In this document: positions 1-12,595 of the stretch, one piece after another
Layout of the letters: every line of letters begins with the position of its first letter
Position numbering within the stretch: the first letter of the stretch is position 1
DNA from: Anseranas semipalmata
Taxonomy: Eukaryota > Chordata > Aves > Anseriformes > Anseranatidae
Reading direction: 5' to 3'
DNA length: 64,000 nucleotides
Assembly: GCA_013399115.1 (NCBI GenBank)
Contig: VXAA01003006.1
Coordinates: 941,866 to 1,005,865 of the forward strand
Translations under genes and position numbers: made by a program
The notes under the pieces: model-generated
The model's database searches: none
Seen by the model: the letters and a program-made list of their open reading frames with translations, nothing else
What the model was told of the DNA's origin: nothing

Positions 1-21
1 ATGTTGACCCTTCAGTCTAGC

Positions 22-60
22 TTTACATAGAAAAACTATTTTCTATTTACATAGAAAAAC
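22..60. repeat. Short direct repeat (two 15-bp copies)
   Basis: The 15-mer tttacatagaaaaac occurs at 22-36 and again at 46-60, 24 bp apart, as seen directly. It reads as a small local duplication in AT-rich DNA rather than an end of a known mobile element. No function is proposed. Confidence 0.6.
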
Positions 61-837
61 AGGAAAATGTCAGTGATTGGTTCAAGGGAGGGGAAGGATT
101 TTGCTTAGATTTTCAGAAGTGCAGGGTAAATACTTTTGAAATCCCAAGCACTCAAATATTACCTTTTTTGAGAAGTGAAATACAGTTCTCATGGTATTTC
201 AGTCACCACTAACTCTAAAATAGGATCCTGTATAAACTCTGAAATTCACTGCTAGGTTGCTGCCCACTGCCATGGATAACGTAGGCTGCTGGAGTTTTGG
301 ATTTGAAACAAAAATTGAATCTCCTCCCCAAGGACTAGTAGTTAAAATTTTCATTGTAATTGATTGCAGTTTGGCTTTCTTGATGGATAAAGTTTTATAT
401 ACTTTAAGAAGCTTTAACATGACCTAGTAAACAATTTGCCAAAATTGGTATCTGAAATGATCAGCGATTGGGAAGGGAAGGCTCCAAACTCTTGCTTTTT
501 ATGAACTTCTGCCAATTTTTACTTCTCTTTACTTCTCTTGTAATACAGCAGCTGAGGCCCCCATTTCATTGAGCCTTGTAAGATCCAGCAGAACCATGCT
601 CCCTTCCTGCAGGCAGATGCAGATCCTGCAGAGGTGTACAAAATATAACTTCCACAGATATTTTTAAGATAACTCTTTTCTTGAGAGAAGAGAGCAGAAA
701 GGAGAAAAATGTTTTCAGGAAGAAGAAATTGCTGTTTGGAACTGATGTGTCTAGGGGCAGTACTGAATATCAAGAGAAAACAAAGAAAATTAAATGAACT
801 ATCACAAAGGAAGGGGCAGTCATGTAAAAGGCAAAGA

Positions 838-924
838 TGATTTGTGAGATTTTGCAATAGCCTCCCAAGGGGAGCAAGGCCTTTTGCTTTGAGACATTTA
901 AAATTAAACTGGAAAGAGTGATGG
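838..924 (+). mobile_element. Ancient CR1-type LINE fragment, end of ORF2
   Basis: Read on the plus strand, this segment translates through NSLPRGARPFALRHLKLNW. That matches the conserved end of the CR1 reverse-transcriptase ORF (the WN-x-LPR-x-V ... F-x-x-x-L-D type motif), which appears more clearly in the CR1 copy near 43.1 kb on the minus strand. The stretch gcctcccaagggg is also typical of this part of CR1. The fragment is heavily diverged, has no readable 3' end, and is bounded only approximately. It is a dead relic. The 168-codon minus-strand open frame over it (519-1025) is antisense to the CR1 frame and is not considered a gene. Confidence 0.55.
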
Positions 925-3298
925 AAATTCCGAGCACTGGCCCCTTTGGGGCAGAGTGGATAAGCCACTAGGTCTCCCTTTGCATGTTCCCTCACTCTTT
1001 TGTAACTCTTCCTGAATACCTCCATTCCAAATAATCATTCGTCTTCCCCGGACGCCCGTCCTGGCCCTCTGTTCCTCCCCTTTCCCCTTGAAGAAGGGAG
1101 CCGGGTTTGATTCATGGTGTCAGTTATCTTCCAAGCTCCGCGCTGATCCCAGGGGCAGGGGCGCACGGGGCTGATGAGGGTAGGGGTGATCAACTACAGG
1201 CTTTCCTGTTGCTGAGCTTGCTGCAGGCCTGGCCGGTTTTAAGACTTTAACAGATGTTTCTGCTTAGAAACTATTGGCATCTTTATGGACTGTTTTTTCC
1301 ATTCTTCCCTCCCGGCCCGTGTCCCAGCAGCAATGAATTATGTAAGACTACATTCTAGCCTTTTCTTTATTAATATTTCTGTAGACGCATCTCTAAGAGG
1401 TGCATCTGCAGTTCTCTCTCTTAGTTCTGGGTGCGTCGGTTTTCTCTTTGACTGAAACACCCACCTACCCCAAAACACTTCTGTGCCTTTTCATCCTCTT
1501 ACAGACACAGACGCCAAAAATACAAACACTGAAATCCCGGCTCCTGGCTTCAGATTCAAGGCGTCTCTCGCTGTTCATACTGTGATCTTAATTGATATGC
1601 CTTGTGCTTAAAGGTTAACCCCTTGGTACGGGGGCTGCCGTTATTTGTCTTTCACCTAGCACTGATTGCACTGCTGGTTCTTAACAAACAGTAATTAATA
1701 ATAAGTAATGGAAGGAGATTTAGAAACTGCTGTTAGAGCTCAAAACAGCTCCAACAAGAATCATCCCCACCTGGCTTAGTGGTTTAGCTGACAGTTATTA
1801 GAAATGAACCAGTTTCAGACAATCTTGAGTGGAATAAATACACTGGACTGGTTTATTTGCACAGTTGATAAGCACTTGTAATCCCACAAAACACGCAGTG
1901 TAATGCGTGCAGGGCACCTGACGCAGTCTGGGTAGACTTAACCCTTTTACATTGTACAGAAAAACTTCAAAGCTTGAAACTGGATGGATTAAGTTTCTTG
2001 AAAAGATGATGTAAGTAATATGTGTGAGAGCACATGCAGATTACTTTAGCTCAGGAGACAGAGAAACTTTACGCATTGGAAAATTTGGCATGGCACCACC
2101 AGACTACTCCTTGATTTCAGACATACTGTAGTAGCAGAAATAAGCAATTTCCTTCTTTGGGAACTCACTACAAGAAGGAGACGGAGTAGTCTTAGCCAGT
2201 GTGCCACAGCCAAATGTGGGATTTTCATGCAGGCCTCTATCTTGTTATTACAGCAAAAGGTTGTTATTACAGCAAAAGGTTGCTGTAAATCCTCTTGATG
2301 CACTTAGCGACTGAATTCCCACTGGAAGAAAAGCACATCTTTGCCAATATAATACTCTCATTGTTCACCACCTCAAACTTTTGTTGTGACTGTGCTGCTC
2401 TGACGAGGCACAATGTCATTGCAAGTGGTCCTCTGACATTTTACCCTTTCATGAATGTAGTGCTGATACAAAGTTGCTGAGTAGATGACTTCCTTTAATT
2501 TATAGTGTGTGAATAGTTCTCCAGTAACAGCCAAGCAAGTTCACATTGTCCTACCCAGGTGCCTCCGCACTGGTTTTGCAGGACCACCGTGAGGGCTGGA
2601 AAAAGACTCGGCCCAGCAAGAGGGGCAGCAGTATTGATGGGCTCAATGTGGCTTTGGACCACTGAGGAGACTGAGGGAAGATCCGGCTGCTGGATCCCCC
2701 TCCAAAGAGAGCAGAGTGTGGTATTGTCACTGCGGGCATTTGGTGCGGCTCAGCTGGCCTGGATGCCTTGAAGTCACAAGAGGGTTCCCTTGTCCCTTGG
2801 ATTTTAATCAAAGTCCCCTGGATTTTCCCTCCTGGAAGTGGAGCAGTGAATCTCATCTGGCGAGTGCTGAAACATATATGTGGTAGAAGAATGAGAGCTG
2901 AACCATCACAGCCTTTTTCTATCTTTCAGTGGAACAACATTCTATAAAGATTGACAGGTCAGCCAGTCTAGCATCTTCCATCAGTAATTGTATTCATGAG
3001 AGAATTCCATACAGTAGACACTGTGGGAGATAGGATTTTTTAAGGCTTTTTAGTCTTTACTTGCTGGGAAATAAGGCATTGCTGGTGTGAGCAGGTATTT
3101 CCCCTGTTGTGAACAGGGAGTGCCATTACAGTGGGCAACATTTTGTTGACTGATGTAAAGGAGAGACAAGCTCTGTGCCTAATGTCTTCAGAGAGCTTGA
3201 CACTGCACAAACATCTTTGATGTACATCCTCACTGCTTCCTGGTTTTGCTGTTATTGTTTTATTGTTGGTTTTAATAACTAATGCTCTCCTGGTGAAA
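925..3298. other. Unique non-coding stretch, no gene seen
   Basis: No recognisable gene. A modestly GC-richer patch lies at about 1040-1340 with a handful of CpGs, too weak to call a CpG island. A 51-bp segment at 1960-2010 is bracketed by a fair acceptor (ccttttacattgtacag) and a good donor (gtaagtaat) and is open in one frame, but segments this short arise often by chance. A 19-bp tandem duplication at 2242-2279 is listed separately. Confidence 0.5.
2242..2279. repeat. Perfect 19-bp tandem duplication
   Basis: The unit ttgttattacagcaaaagg is present twice head to tail with no mismatch (2242-2260 and 2261-2279). A partial third copy begins with ttgctg. The perfect identity suggests a recent slippage or duplication event, and the locus is probably length-polymorphic. 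It lies in no recognised gene. Confidence 0.85.
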
Positions 3299-3374
3299 AG
3301 AGTCACATAGCAAAATAGAGAGCCAAGATCTGAACTCAAGAATTCCTCTGCTTGCTCCTTTAGACCATGCTGTT
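3299..3374 (-). mobile_element. MIR/CORE-SINE-like relic
   Basis: The order of blocks matches the reverse orientation of a MIR-type SINE as I recall it: agtcacatagcaa, then gagccaagatctgaactcaa, then ctcctttagaccatgctg. These correspond to the 'lost-tRNA-like' and CORE blocks of amniote MIR. The copy is diverged and its ends are approximate. It is an inactive fossil. Confidence 0.55.
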
Positions 3375-6300
3375 TTTCTTAGGAGAGTTTAATTCACTTC
3401 AGGATCCAGGAGAGTTGTGAGCCAAGCTATGAGCCATTATCCACCAACAAAAATCTGCAATAATAGCAAATGGAGCATGTAAGCTGCTTTGCCAAAGAGC
3501 TTGATGCTCTCTTCTCAGAGGTCTCTGTGCTGAAGGTCTCCCCAGATCTCTCCCTGTTAAATATGAAATCTCCTAGCTCCCCAGGGCCCATTACTGACCC
3601 CCTGGCTAATGGCTTTTTGCCAGTCCTGCTCCGTAGGGTTATATTGTTGGCTGACACTGCATCTTTACAGTACAGTTTTGTTTCTCATAGTCTTAGAAGT
3701 GGCCGTTTTCATTGTCAATAAATGCATCTCTTTGGCCAGTACACAGTATTCTCCTAGCAGCTCGGTGCTCACAGACTATAGGGAGCTGTAAACAACACTG
3801 TTTATACTTTCTGCTGATACCAGAACATTAGCATATAAATAGGGGAGAGATTTAAACAGGCTAAAACAAACCCAGCCTGGCCTATTGGGAAGGGCGGACA
3901 AGCTGCTTTTCACTCTCCTTGCCAAGGATGTCAACTTTTCTGTGGGACTATTGCAGAATGAAGGGCTTAAAGAGATGGGAAGCTTTTATCTGACAAAGGA
4001 AAGGTCGATGAGCCTTAGAAATGCAGAAATGGTCTGAATAACAGTCTGCCTGTTGGGATTTCCTTGTGAGCACTCTTGGTGTTAGTATGGGGATGTGGAG
4101 GAAGGGAAAGTACTCACTTAAAAATCACTGCAGAGCTATGGGACAGGAGCTTCCTTTAAAGGGTGACTTGCAGCTAAGTGTTAAAAATATTACAATTGCA
4201 CCTGGAATGAACATATCACTTTAGAAAAAGTTATTTCATTTACCTAAAGAAACATATTATGTAACCTTTAGCATTCTTTTAACTACACTGTATTTCAGAA
4301 ACATGGTACAGCCAAATACTAAATCAAATAATCTCACCTATCTTATCTATCTGTTGAATTACTAAAATTCCTCTCACCTTTGGCACCAGTGAGAGATAGG
4401 CGCTAATGCTGTAGTTACTGTCAAATGAGTTTAGCCCTTTTTTCAGTTGAAGTCTTTATTTTATTTTATTTTTTATATGGAAAGTGGAGTTAACGGAAGT
4501 GTAGAGGCAAGGGAAAAAAGAGGTTCTCAGTTAAGAGTCCTTTGGAAACCAGAGACCAAGAAAAGGAGAAAGCAAGCCAGAAACGATGTTTCCAGATGAG
4601 AAAGAGGTACTGTGGGATTTTAAAGAAAGCTGTCACACGACGAGTGGGGGTGAAATAATGAAACAGAACTTACCTGTGATCTGTCCTAGGCTTTGCAGAT
4701 GTGCCTCAGTGGGGCCTTCCCAGAGACCGTTGGAGATACTTCCGTTCTGGGGCTGGAGAGCTTTGGATGGAGCAGCCACTTGCCCCCTTCCCCTTCCTTC
4801 TGCTGGGAGGGGCAATGTTTGAGATGGTTTTCCTCATCAGAAGCAATGAAATTTTGTGCCAAATCAAAGAATTCCCTTTATTGTTTTGTACTGTCACCTC
4901 TCTGGTGCCTGTGGAAAAGATTGGCTTCAAAGTCCCCAAAACTGGAAGAAACACTGTGATTTGTACAGTGTTTAATCCACAAAGGTTGCTGCAGGAGTGT
5001 TGAATAGTCACTGTAAGTGTGGCAGTGAGAGGGGCACATGAAAAGGAGGAGGAGATGGAAACGGAGCAGGCTTTTACTGTAGACCTCTTACTACAGCTCT
5101 GCATTTGGCACATCTGCGTTTGGTCCTCCTGATGCCTTGACTGATGGGCCAAAACAAAGCTTGAGACCTGGAATAACTGGCAGTGGTGGTAAAACACAAA
5201 TCAAAAGGCACTTTCCGAAACAAACCACAGTGCACACACAAGCTTGTGCTGCTGCAGTCAGGAGCAAGTGCAAGCAGGAGGCAAACCTGTTCTTTGCTTT
5301 GGGGTGCAGGTTGCCTGCAGGTAAGCCACCACCCTTGTTGGGGGTAGGAATCTCTGACTGCATACTGCCAGGGTGGCTCAGTGAGAAAAGGAGGCATTTC
5401 TGAGCTCAGGGACTGTGGGTGTCCCAGGAGGGGAGAGGCATTAGAAGTCAAGGGCTGCAAAACATTCCTGTATTTCATAGAAGACCTTGATCACAGAGCC
5501 ACCATGTTCTCCCACAGGATTAGTTGCCCTTAGATTAACCTCATTAGCAGTAATTATAAAGTCTGACACATTTCCCTGTCATCATCTCTCCTGTATCACG
5601 CTGTAGGACATCTTCCTCGTGCTTCTGTCTTTTTATCTCTCTGGTAGATTAGAGACCAGAGTTCTTTGACTATGTTATCTCAGTTTTTTTTTTTTTTCTC
5701 CAATGTAAACTGGCCAGTTTTAGCACAGAATATATTGCAGTGATCTCAGTTCAGTACTTGACTTCTGTCGGGCAAAAGTGAGACAAAAAGAACAGCTAGT
5801 TATTGTTCAGATAATAACCTTAATGCCACCAAGGATAAAACACTGCTTTGTCTTCAGGTTGGGATTCCATTCCCATGGTCTTTGCCCAACCTTTAGTGAG
5901 CATAGACGTGGCAAAATGCTCCCCATCTTGCGGAGTTCCTGGGCCTCTGTTGGGAAGGAGATGGCTAGAGCACCAGTGTCCTGGCAGCTTGAGGGAAAGG
6001 GTAATAAAGTACCAAGGGGACTGTGTTTAAGGCAGCACAGTCAACCAAGGACTGAACAGCAGAGAGAAGCTATCAAGTGCATATACAGCTCTCAAAGTTG
6101 GCTTATTTGGAGGATGTGTGCGCCCAAAGGACAGAGAATTGTGTTCCCACTCCATACAACTTGGTTTATGTTATCTGCAACAAGATTAACTGGAAGTCTG
6201 CCCTTCTTTGGTTTGGTTGCCACTTGTAATGTAGAATGCAGGGCCCATTTGATATACCTGAAAAAAATGTTCAGAGACTCTGTTGTATGTACTCCTCTCA

Positions 6301-7679
6301 CCAGAGGGCAATGAAGTCCAGTCTCTTAGCATAGGACCGTCCAGAACCACACAAGTGATGCTCCCTGTGTGCTGAAATCCAAAGAACACCACCTGACGCG
6401 GCAACAGTATTTGAATAGAAAGGTGGCACTGGGTCAGGGTGACTTCTGCACAACAGGTGGCATGCAGATAAGCAGGCTGCCCCAATTGTCCACAAAAGAT
6501 CACGGGATACCAGTGGGAGGACTTGGCAGCAGTCACTGTAGGAGGAACTGGCATTCACACCTATTTTGTGGCAGATAAACTTATCTGCATCTCAGTAAAT
6601 CTGCTTCCAAAGTGGCTTTAATAGCTTGCATTAATGGGCCAGATGCATTGCAAAAACAATGGGGTTCGGAGGCGAGAGACTTAAATTCAAAGCAACTGAA
6701 GTCAACCTGCAGCACAGCTCAAGTGTAGAAACGCTGCGATGGACAGGCGGCCTGCAGGAAGGGAGGCTGGAAGAGATCTGAGCCTGAGCTGGTGCCAGTC
6801 CCTGGAGGACTTTACAGGGGGCTGACCTGAACTGGTTGAATCAGAAGTGAATGGGAGAGTCTAATGGATGGAAGGAACTGCATTTGTAATGTCTTCGTTT
6901 TTCCGTCACCTTTCCTCATTCTCTCTAGAGCGCTGCTATTGCCTCTCGCAGCAACGACCAGCTCAGCCAAGGACTGGCGTTTGGTATTCCAGTCAGACCC
7001 GGTATTTTGCAGGGTGCCGAACAGCCACACTGTAGATGCCTCAGCCCTCCCCCCCAGCCCCAACACACACAGAAGCATCTATGCAAGGCCTTACAAAGCC
7101 TTTCAAATGTCCTGCAAATGGGACAAAGATAGGAGGAAATGAGATCTCAGATTTCAAGAGTCCATTTAAAAATTACACCATGTGGGCGAACTGGGGTTCT
7201 CGCCGGCAGCCTTTGAGAAGTGAAACTTTTGCTTTTGGGTACTAGCTTGACCTTGATCTGTGAGGCCAGTTGCAGCTACTATTTAACATTCGACTCAGAG
7301 ACTGTTGGGGAAAAGCATGTTTGGAGGCTGTTTCGAGGGACAGTGACTTTCTATGAAGCCCGGTGGCAGGGTGGCAGCTGAGTGCCTGCTTGCTCAAATA
7401 GGTGGTGCCATTTCTGGTCAGAGAGGGCTGAGGGCAGGACAGGCTGTGGAGGAGCCACTCCTGCTCACTGCTGGAGCAACCGAGCGGCAGGCCGCATCAC
7501 TGCCCATGCTCATAGCTTGCTGTGGTAAAGGATTTCAGGCTCTGCGGCTGTCGGTCCTCCACCGTGCGTGACCACAAAAAGCATGTGTGCTATCAGAGAG
7601 CTGGCCTGGGAAGATGGCGGCAGGGCCGGGCTGAGCTTGGGTGCCCCCGCTGTGCCTTCCCTCCCGTGGGACTTGATAA
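3375..7679. other. Unique non-coding stretch, no gene seen
   Basis: No gene recognised. It contains a T14 run at 5684-5697. On the minus strand, 4674 marks a good donor (ACAG followed by gtaagttctg) with a weak acceptor near 4749, leaving a roughly 75-bp open segment of uncertain meaning. The open frames at 4706-5197 (minus) and 5778-6314 (plus) have no motif, no family resemblance, no codon pattern that stands out, and competing frames on the opposite strand. They are treated as chance. Confidence 0.5.
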
Positions 7680-8000
7680 ATACCCCGCGCCTTCCCCCGC
7701 CCTCCTGCCCATTTTCCACAGCAGAGAGCAGACACAAGGGGACCCTTTCATCTTGGCACATCCCCTTGCTGATTAATGTGATGCAATGTTCCCACAACAA
7801 CAACACTATGTCGGCCATGTAATTAGGCGGGAGATAATGAATGCTTCAGAGACTATTCAGGCAGCGGTGCCCGCCTCCCCGCCGAACAAGCTTCTTTCTC
7901 AGCAGTGAAGCCAAGTGGAAGGAGAGGCAGCAGAAATGCCATTGGTGCTGCGCCTAATTGTGCTGGAACCGGGGGCTCTCGCAGTAGAAAAGAGGGTAAG
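7680..8000. promoter_or_regulatory. Candidate conserved regulatory block
   Basis: This block is GC-richer than its flanks and contains homeodomain-type cores close together: ctgattaatgtg near 7770, catgtaattaggcgg near 7819 and cctaattgtg near 7954. The mixture of AT-rich homeobox cores with retained CpGs is typical of developmental enhancers, but that is an inference from appearance. A splice-like bracket (tttctcagcag acceptor at about 7902, gtaagg donor at 7996) leaves one frame open across it, so an exon is a second possibility. No product is recognised. Confidence 0.25.
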
Positions 8001-10372
8001 GGCCGGTGTGGGAGAGATGGGCGAGTGGGTCCACTCCGGTATCTCAGGGCCAAACTTTTTGTTGTGTCTTTTCATGTGTTTGACCTTGTGGCAGGAGAAG
8101 CCTTAAATGTGCACATCTCTGGCTTCGTATGTGTGTGCCTTTTTTGTTTCAAATCATTAGGGAAAGCCATCATTTAATAAGCATAAGAGTCTGTCTTCTC
8201 AGTAACCCAGAGGCAAAGATGCTGGTGCTACTTAGTGGCCTTTGAAATGTGGGAAACACACTGGGGACACAATAGGCTTATTCTCTTTTAGGGGGCTTTA
8301 CAGTTAAGCTGCCATTGTCTAGCTAACATTAGCAAGAAAGATACTCCCCTTTTTCCCGACCCCTATGTAGACTCTGAGAAAACAACCAATTGGTTTAAAA
8401 TGCACTATCCAAATGTCTTCAGATTGCCTGAGAATAAAGCCTGCAAGTAGCCGAAAGTCTGTCTGATCAGCTGGAAGCCAACGAATCTACTGTCAAAGGT
8501 CTTAACAGAAATTCATTCCTCTGCTCAAATAGCTTTCTGGATTTTTTATTGTTTGTTTGCTGATGCAAAATCTTTTTAAACTTCATATCTGAGTGTACCG
8601 CATACTAAAAGTAGGCAGTGCAGCCTGGTGTGAACAACTGGTAGAATTCATCATGAACTTACTTCATTAGTTATGAAATTAGAAAGGTAACTGAAGTTGT
8701 GCATGAAGAGCAAAGAGGCAGAAAACGGCTGTTTGTGATAGCAATGAAGCAGGAAAGGAAGCTCAGTTCATGTGCAGATTAGGTTAATTTCTGAGCAAGA
8801 GGCCGTTGCAGGTTGGAGAATATCAGAAAGAGCAACTAACAATTTATAAGATAAAACAATTTGTATACGCACTCATATTTAAGTCTGCTTCATTCCAACA
8901 AGCTCTAAAGCCATAATGTGCCCTTTCGTAAATAAGTATGTTCCCAGGCTGACCCTCTACTGAATTAAGTGACAGACTCTTTTGTGCATCACTTTTTGAA
9001 AGGCAAATGGATGCAAGTTATATTATTCTACTGCTGAAACCCATTTTCTAATCAATGTATTATATAAAGTGCACTGCTTCTCACTGATGCACATTTTGAC
9101 TCTGCATCAGATAGTACGCAGATGATTCTTAAGCCTTCCTAGTATATACAGTGTCAAAAACCAGATTTCACTGAGAATCTTGTAATGTTGCAAAGTAATA
9201 GTGGAGTTGCAAAAAAAAAGAAAAGAATTCTGGCAGGGAGAACAGCTTTTACAAAAGAGAATCCGTTCCAATGACACTTCACAGAGCTGTCCTGTGGTAT
9301 GCTTAGTCATGTGCCTCCGTGTCATGCAAACACGCTGCATTCATTTGTGCTATACCATTGCATCCTAAAGCAGATGCACGTAGTCTCACTATAACCCTCA
9401 GATCATGTGTCCTCTGTTTTTCCTCCCTCTGTCACATGCACAGACATGGCCTATGGGGTCTATGTGTGAAACAGAGAAGGGAAATAGATGACACGTGGTA
9501 TGAGGGTTACAGTGCTTCTAAAATTGATGATCAGCATTTTATCGGTGTCAGGGACTCAAACATTAAGAAGCAAAAGAAGTGATCTGGAACTAAGGAGTTC
9601 AGTTGTTCCTGCCCAAGACTGAGAAAGACCTCTGTCCTGAAAGGAGATTAAAATGTTTTCCTTCTCTCTATGCTACTTGCTGGCAAGACATGCTCTAACA
9701 CGAACTTAGGTTAGTACTTGTCTCAGTAGCACAATGTCCTCCAGGGGAACATAAAGTCAATGTCATCATTGATTCAGATCTGTAAACTGTATCTATATTA
9801 ACGAGTGCCATTCCTATAAACTGACCAGGCTGATGTAAAGATATTTCATTATCTTACTGATAGCTTGAGGCGGCATCCTCTATCAAGGAACACGTTCAAC
9901 AAGTATCAAAAAGAATTAGCACAAGCACAACTCATGCAGGATCTATGAGACCAGCTTGCTCTCATAAAGTTGAATATCTCCTTGTGATCTCTCTTTTCCC
10001 TCTGCCTAATCTGGTAACAAAGCAAATTGCATCAAACTCCAACAAGCACTGCACATCTGGGAGAGGAGTTTCCCATACAAAAGCCATTCAGTCACCAAGA
10101 GTTCAGTGACGTGACCTTTCTCAGGGCAGCTTGCAAAGAGATTGGCACTCCTAGAATTGTGATGTTGACAACATCTGGAGTTCAGTTGTCTCCGGCAAAA
10201 GCCCAGATGTTTTGCTTCTGCTCGTCACAAACTTCTCTCCATGCTCACTGTTCTAATTTCTGTTTAAAGTTGGATTCAGCCAAGAAATTAACATAAATTT
10301 GCTTGGAACCTGTCCCAAAGAATCTGCCATCTGAACTTGAGAATGTTTTGCTGCTTTACTTGCTCTTGACAG

Positions 10373-10492
10373 GCTCTGAAATCTATCCAGATCCCTAGTT
10401 GGGATGGAATTTCTTTTGCATCTTTTCCATTGGCCCGAGTAGTGTGAGGACCATCCTAGTGAAACTCTGATACTGTAGTAGCAAGGAACAAG
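10373..10492 (+). other. Candidate non-coding exon (splice-bracketed)
   Basis: The segment follows a good acceptor (tgctttacttgctcttgacag) and ends at a good donor (AACAAG followed by gtaaggga), giving 120 bp. No frame is open across it: one frame runs 24 codons before a stop, and the other two stop within about 10 codons. If it is transcribed it would be a lncRNA or UTR exon. It could equally be a decoy pair of splice sites, which are common in vertebrate DNA. Confidence 0.15.
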
Positions 10493-12442
10493 GTAAGGGA
10501 AGATGCTGTCTGGGTGTTCCTTCCTGCTACCGTAACAAGGAAAGAGTAATCAGCCATCTACACTCCCAAATTATGCTAAACCTAGACTCTATATTGTCTC
10601 TTTTGGCTATTACAGAATAAACCAAAGGAAATGTAAGGTAGGAATAATGATGCAAAGTAGCCCCAAGACTGTGGACCCTTCTAACCACCTTTGCTCACCA
10701 GCTGATTTGTTTTTTCACAGCTTGTGCTGCAGCTCATGTAGACTGATAGGCTCCTGCGGACAGAATAGAGTGTTAACAAGTCAATAGGGTAAGAGTTCGT
10801 ATTGGCTTTTCATTTGCCCTTTACCCTTAGCTATTCTAGCAGGGCAAAGTTTCTGGACCAACAGTTTCTGAACTGTTTCAGGGTTGAGGAATCCCAAGAC
10901 TGGCACATGGAATTGATCTGGGAAAAGGAGACACAGCCAAAGTACTTCTGTTCTCCAGCAAACCTCTGCAGCTAGGACAGTCTTGCAGCACAGCTCAGAG
11001 CAGGTGTGAGAGCACGTGCCGTCTGTGCCAGGCAGGCAGTCCAAACGCCGTGGCTGTAGGACAAGTTTGCTGGGAACTGGGAGAGAGAAGGGGGAGCAGC
11101 AGGAGGCCTGGTGCGGTGCTGAGCCGCTGGCCTCGGTGCAGTCCTGGCCCTGCGCTCTCTGCCCTGCCATGCCCAGCACAATACTGGCCGCATGTGAAAT
11201 TCCTGCTGACTCACACCCGTGGCCTGGCAGGGTCTTGGCTTTGCTTGAGTTCAGTTCTCTGTACTGACAGAATGGTCATGTTCTGGTACAAAATCCTCTC
11301 TGCTAAGTGTCCCTGCCTACTGCTGTCCCCGCTTGCATGCACGCCCATTCCCCAGCTGAAAAAGGCGTTGCTGGCCCACCTAGTGCTAGCTCCCTCCCAG
11401 TATGGCCCACTTTAAAAATGAGCTGGAGTACGCTGCATGGGGAACGGGGCTGTGGGAAAGCAACACAATGGCTTCAGATAAGCACCGTGGAAACCGGCTC
11501 TAAGGGAGGGTACAAAAGGGTGGCGAAAGCAAACCTACAGCCTGCCTCTGCGCTGCCAGCTACGGCACGCAGCTGTTCGGCCAGCACTGAGAGTGCAGAG
11601 ATAAGGGAGTGCTGAGGAGTTCGAATGGCTTTCAGGGAAGGTGGGCTGGTGGGAGAGGAGGGGCAGTTGTGAGTCCTCGTGGGCACAAACTTTCCAGAGC
11701 CTCAGTAAGCCCCAGGGAACCACAGGCCTATGTGTGGGATGCATATTTTTTTAGATCTGTTTTAGTTTAGATGTTTGGGATCTGACTAGATTGTGATTTA
11801 CCCTAAAATGGATGTATGGTGACAGGATATAACTTGTCACAGCAAACCGAACTGCAGGGAATGATTGTAATTCAACCCTAAAATTCAACTTAAAATTCAG
11901 CCTCATAGCAAGGTAGTCTTACAGTCATATTCGGAGACAAGCAGTTGTTTGCTGTGAGTCATTAAGAGATTTGAGATGTAAGAAAGTATCAAAATAGCTC
12001 AGACATGCACTTATATGTGTCACGCTTACACAGATCTTACTGGTCCCTACTAGCAGGCCTTTCTTCTGTTTAATTTCATCTCATTACCCATAGATACACC
12101 CCCTGTGCATTTATTTTGTTAATGAAATACTGGCTCTATTGGAATATCAACTCTGTAGGGGTTGCCAGGACATATAAAAAAGAACAGCCATAAACTATGT
12201 TCATTATTATTGCAGTGTAATGCCAGGTCCAGTACTGCTTCCAGAAAGTAGGAGAAGGAGAACAGAACTTAACATGTCCCTGACCTGTCCAGAGGGACAA
12301 AACAGAGAGCTTTTATTTTATTTGTTTCTACAGTGACTCAGCCTGTAGTAACTGGGTTAAAGTCCACTTAGAAACGAATAGAACAAAAGGCCTCCTGTTA
12401 GTGCTGGACATTTTCCCTCTTCAGATATCACCAAAAGGATTT

Positions 12443-12457
12443 AAAAAAAAAAAAAAA
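12443..12457. repeat. A15 homopolymer
   Basis: Run of 15 A seen directly. No retroposed element could be recognised immediately upstream, so it is not assigned as a poly(A) tail. Confidence 0.8.
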
Positions 12458-12595
12458 GCCCTCCAGCAGAATGCAGGAAACCACAAGCTTATGGGAATGT
12501 AGCAGCACTTTGGAAAGGAAAACACTGCCTCAGACTTTCATCTGCAGGGCTTGCCTTTTTTTTTTTTCTCTTACCTTCTTTTCATCTCCTTACAG

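Larger units (their letters stand above)
8001..12595. other. Unique non-coding stretch, no gene seen
   Basis: Mostly AT-rich and without a recognisable gene. The section 10980-11660 is GC-richer, with several overlapping open frames on both strands that contradict one another. An A15 run lies at 12443-12457. A possible non-coding exon at 10373-10492 is listed separately. Confidence 0.5.

Noticed and set aside
519..1025. 168-codon minus-strand open frame
   Set aside because: Part of it is the antisense of an ancient CR1 ORF2 relic, and the rest has no recognisable domain.
5778..6314. 178-codon plus-strand open frame
   Set aside because: Longest frame in the window, but it has no motif, no splice context, overlapping open frames on the other strand, and a composition (Trp, Cys and His scattered) typical of translated non-coding DNA.
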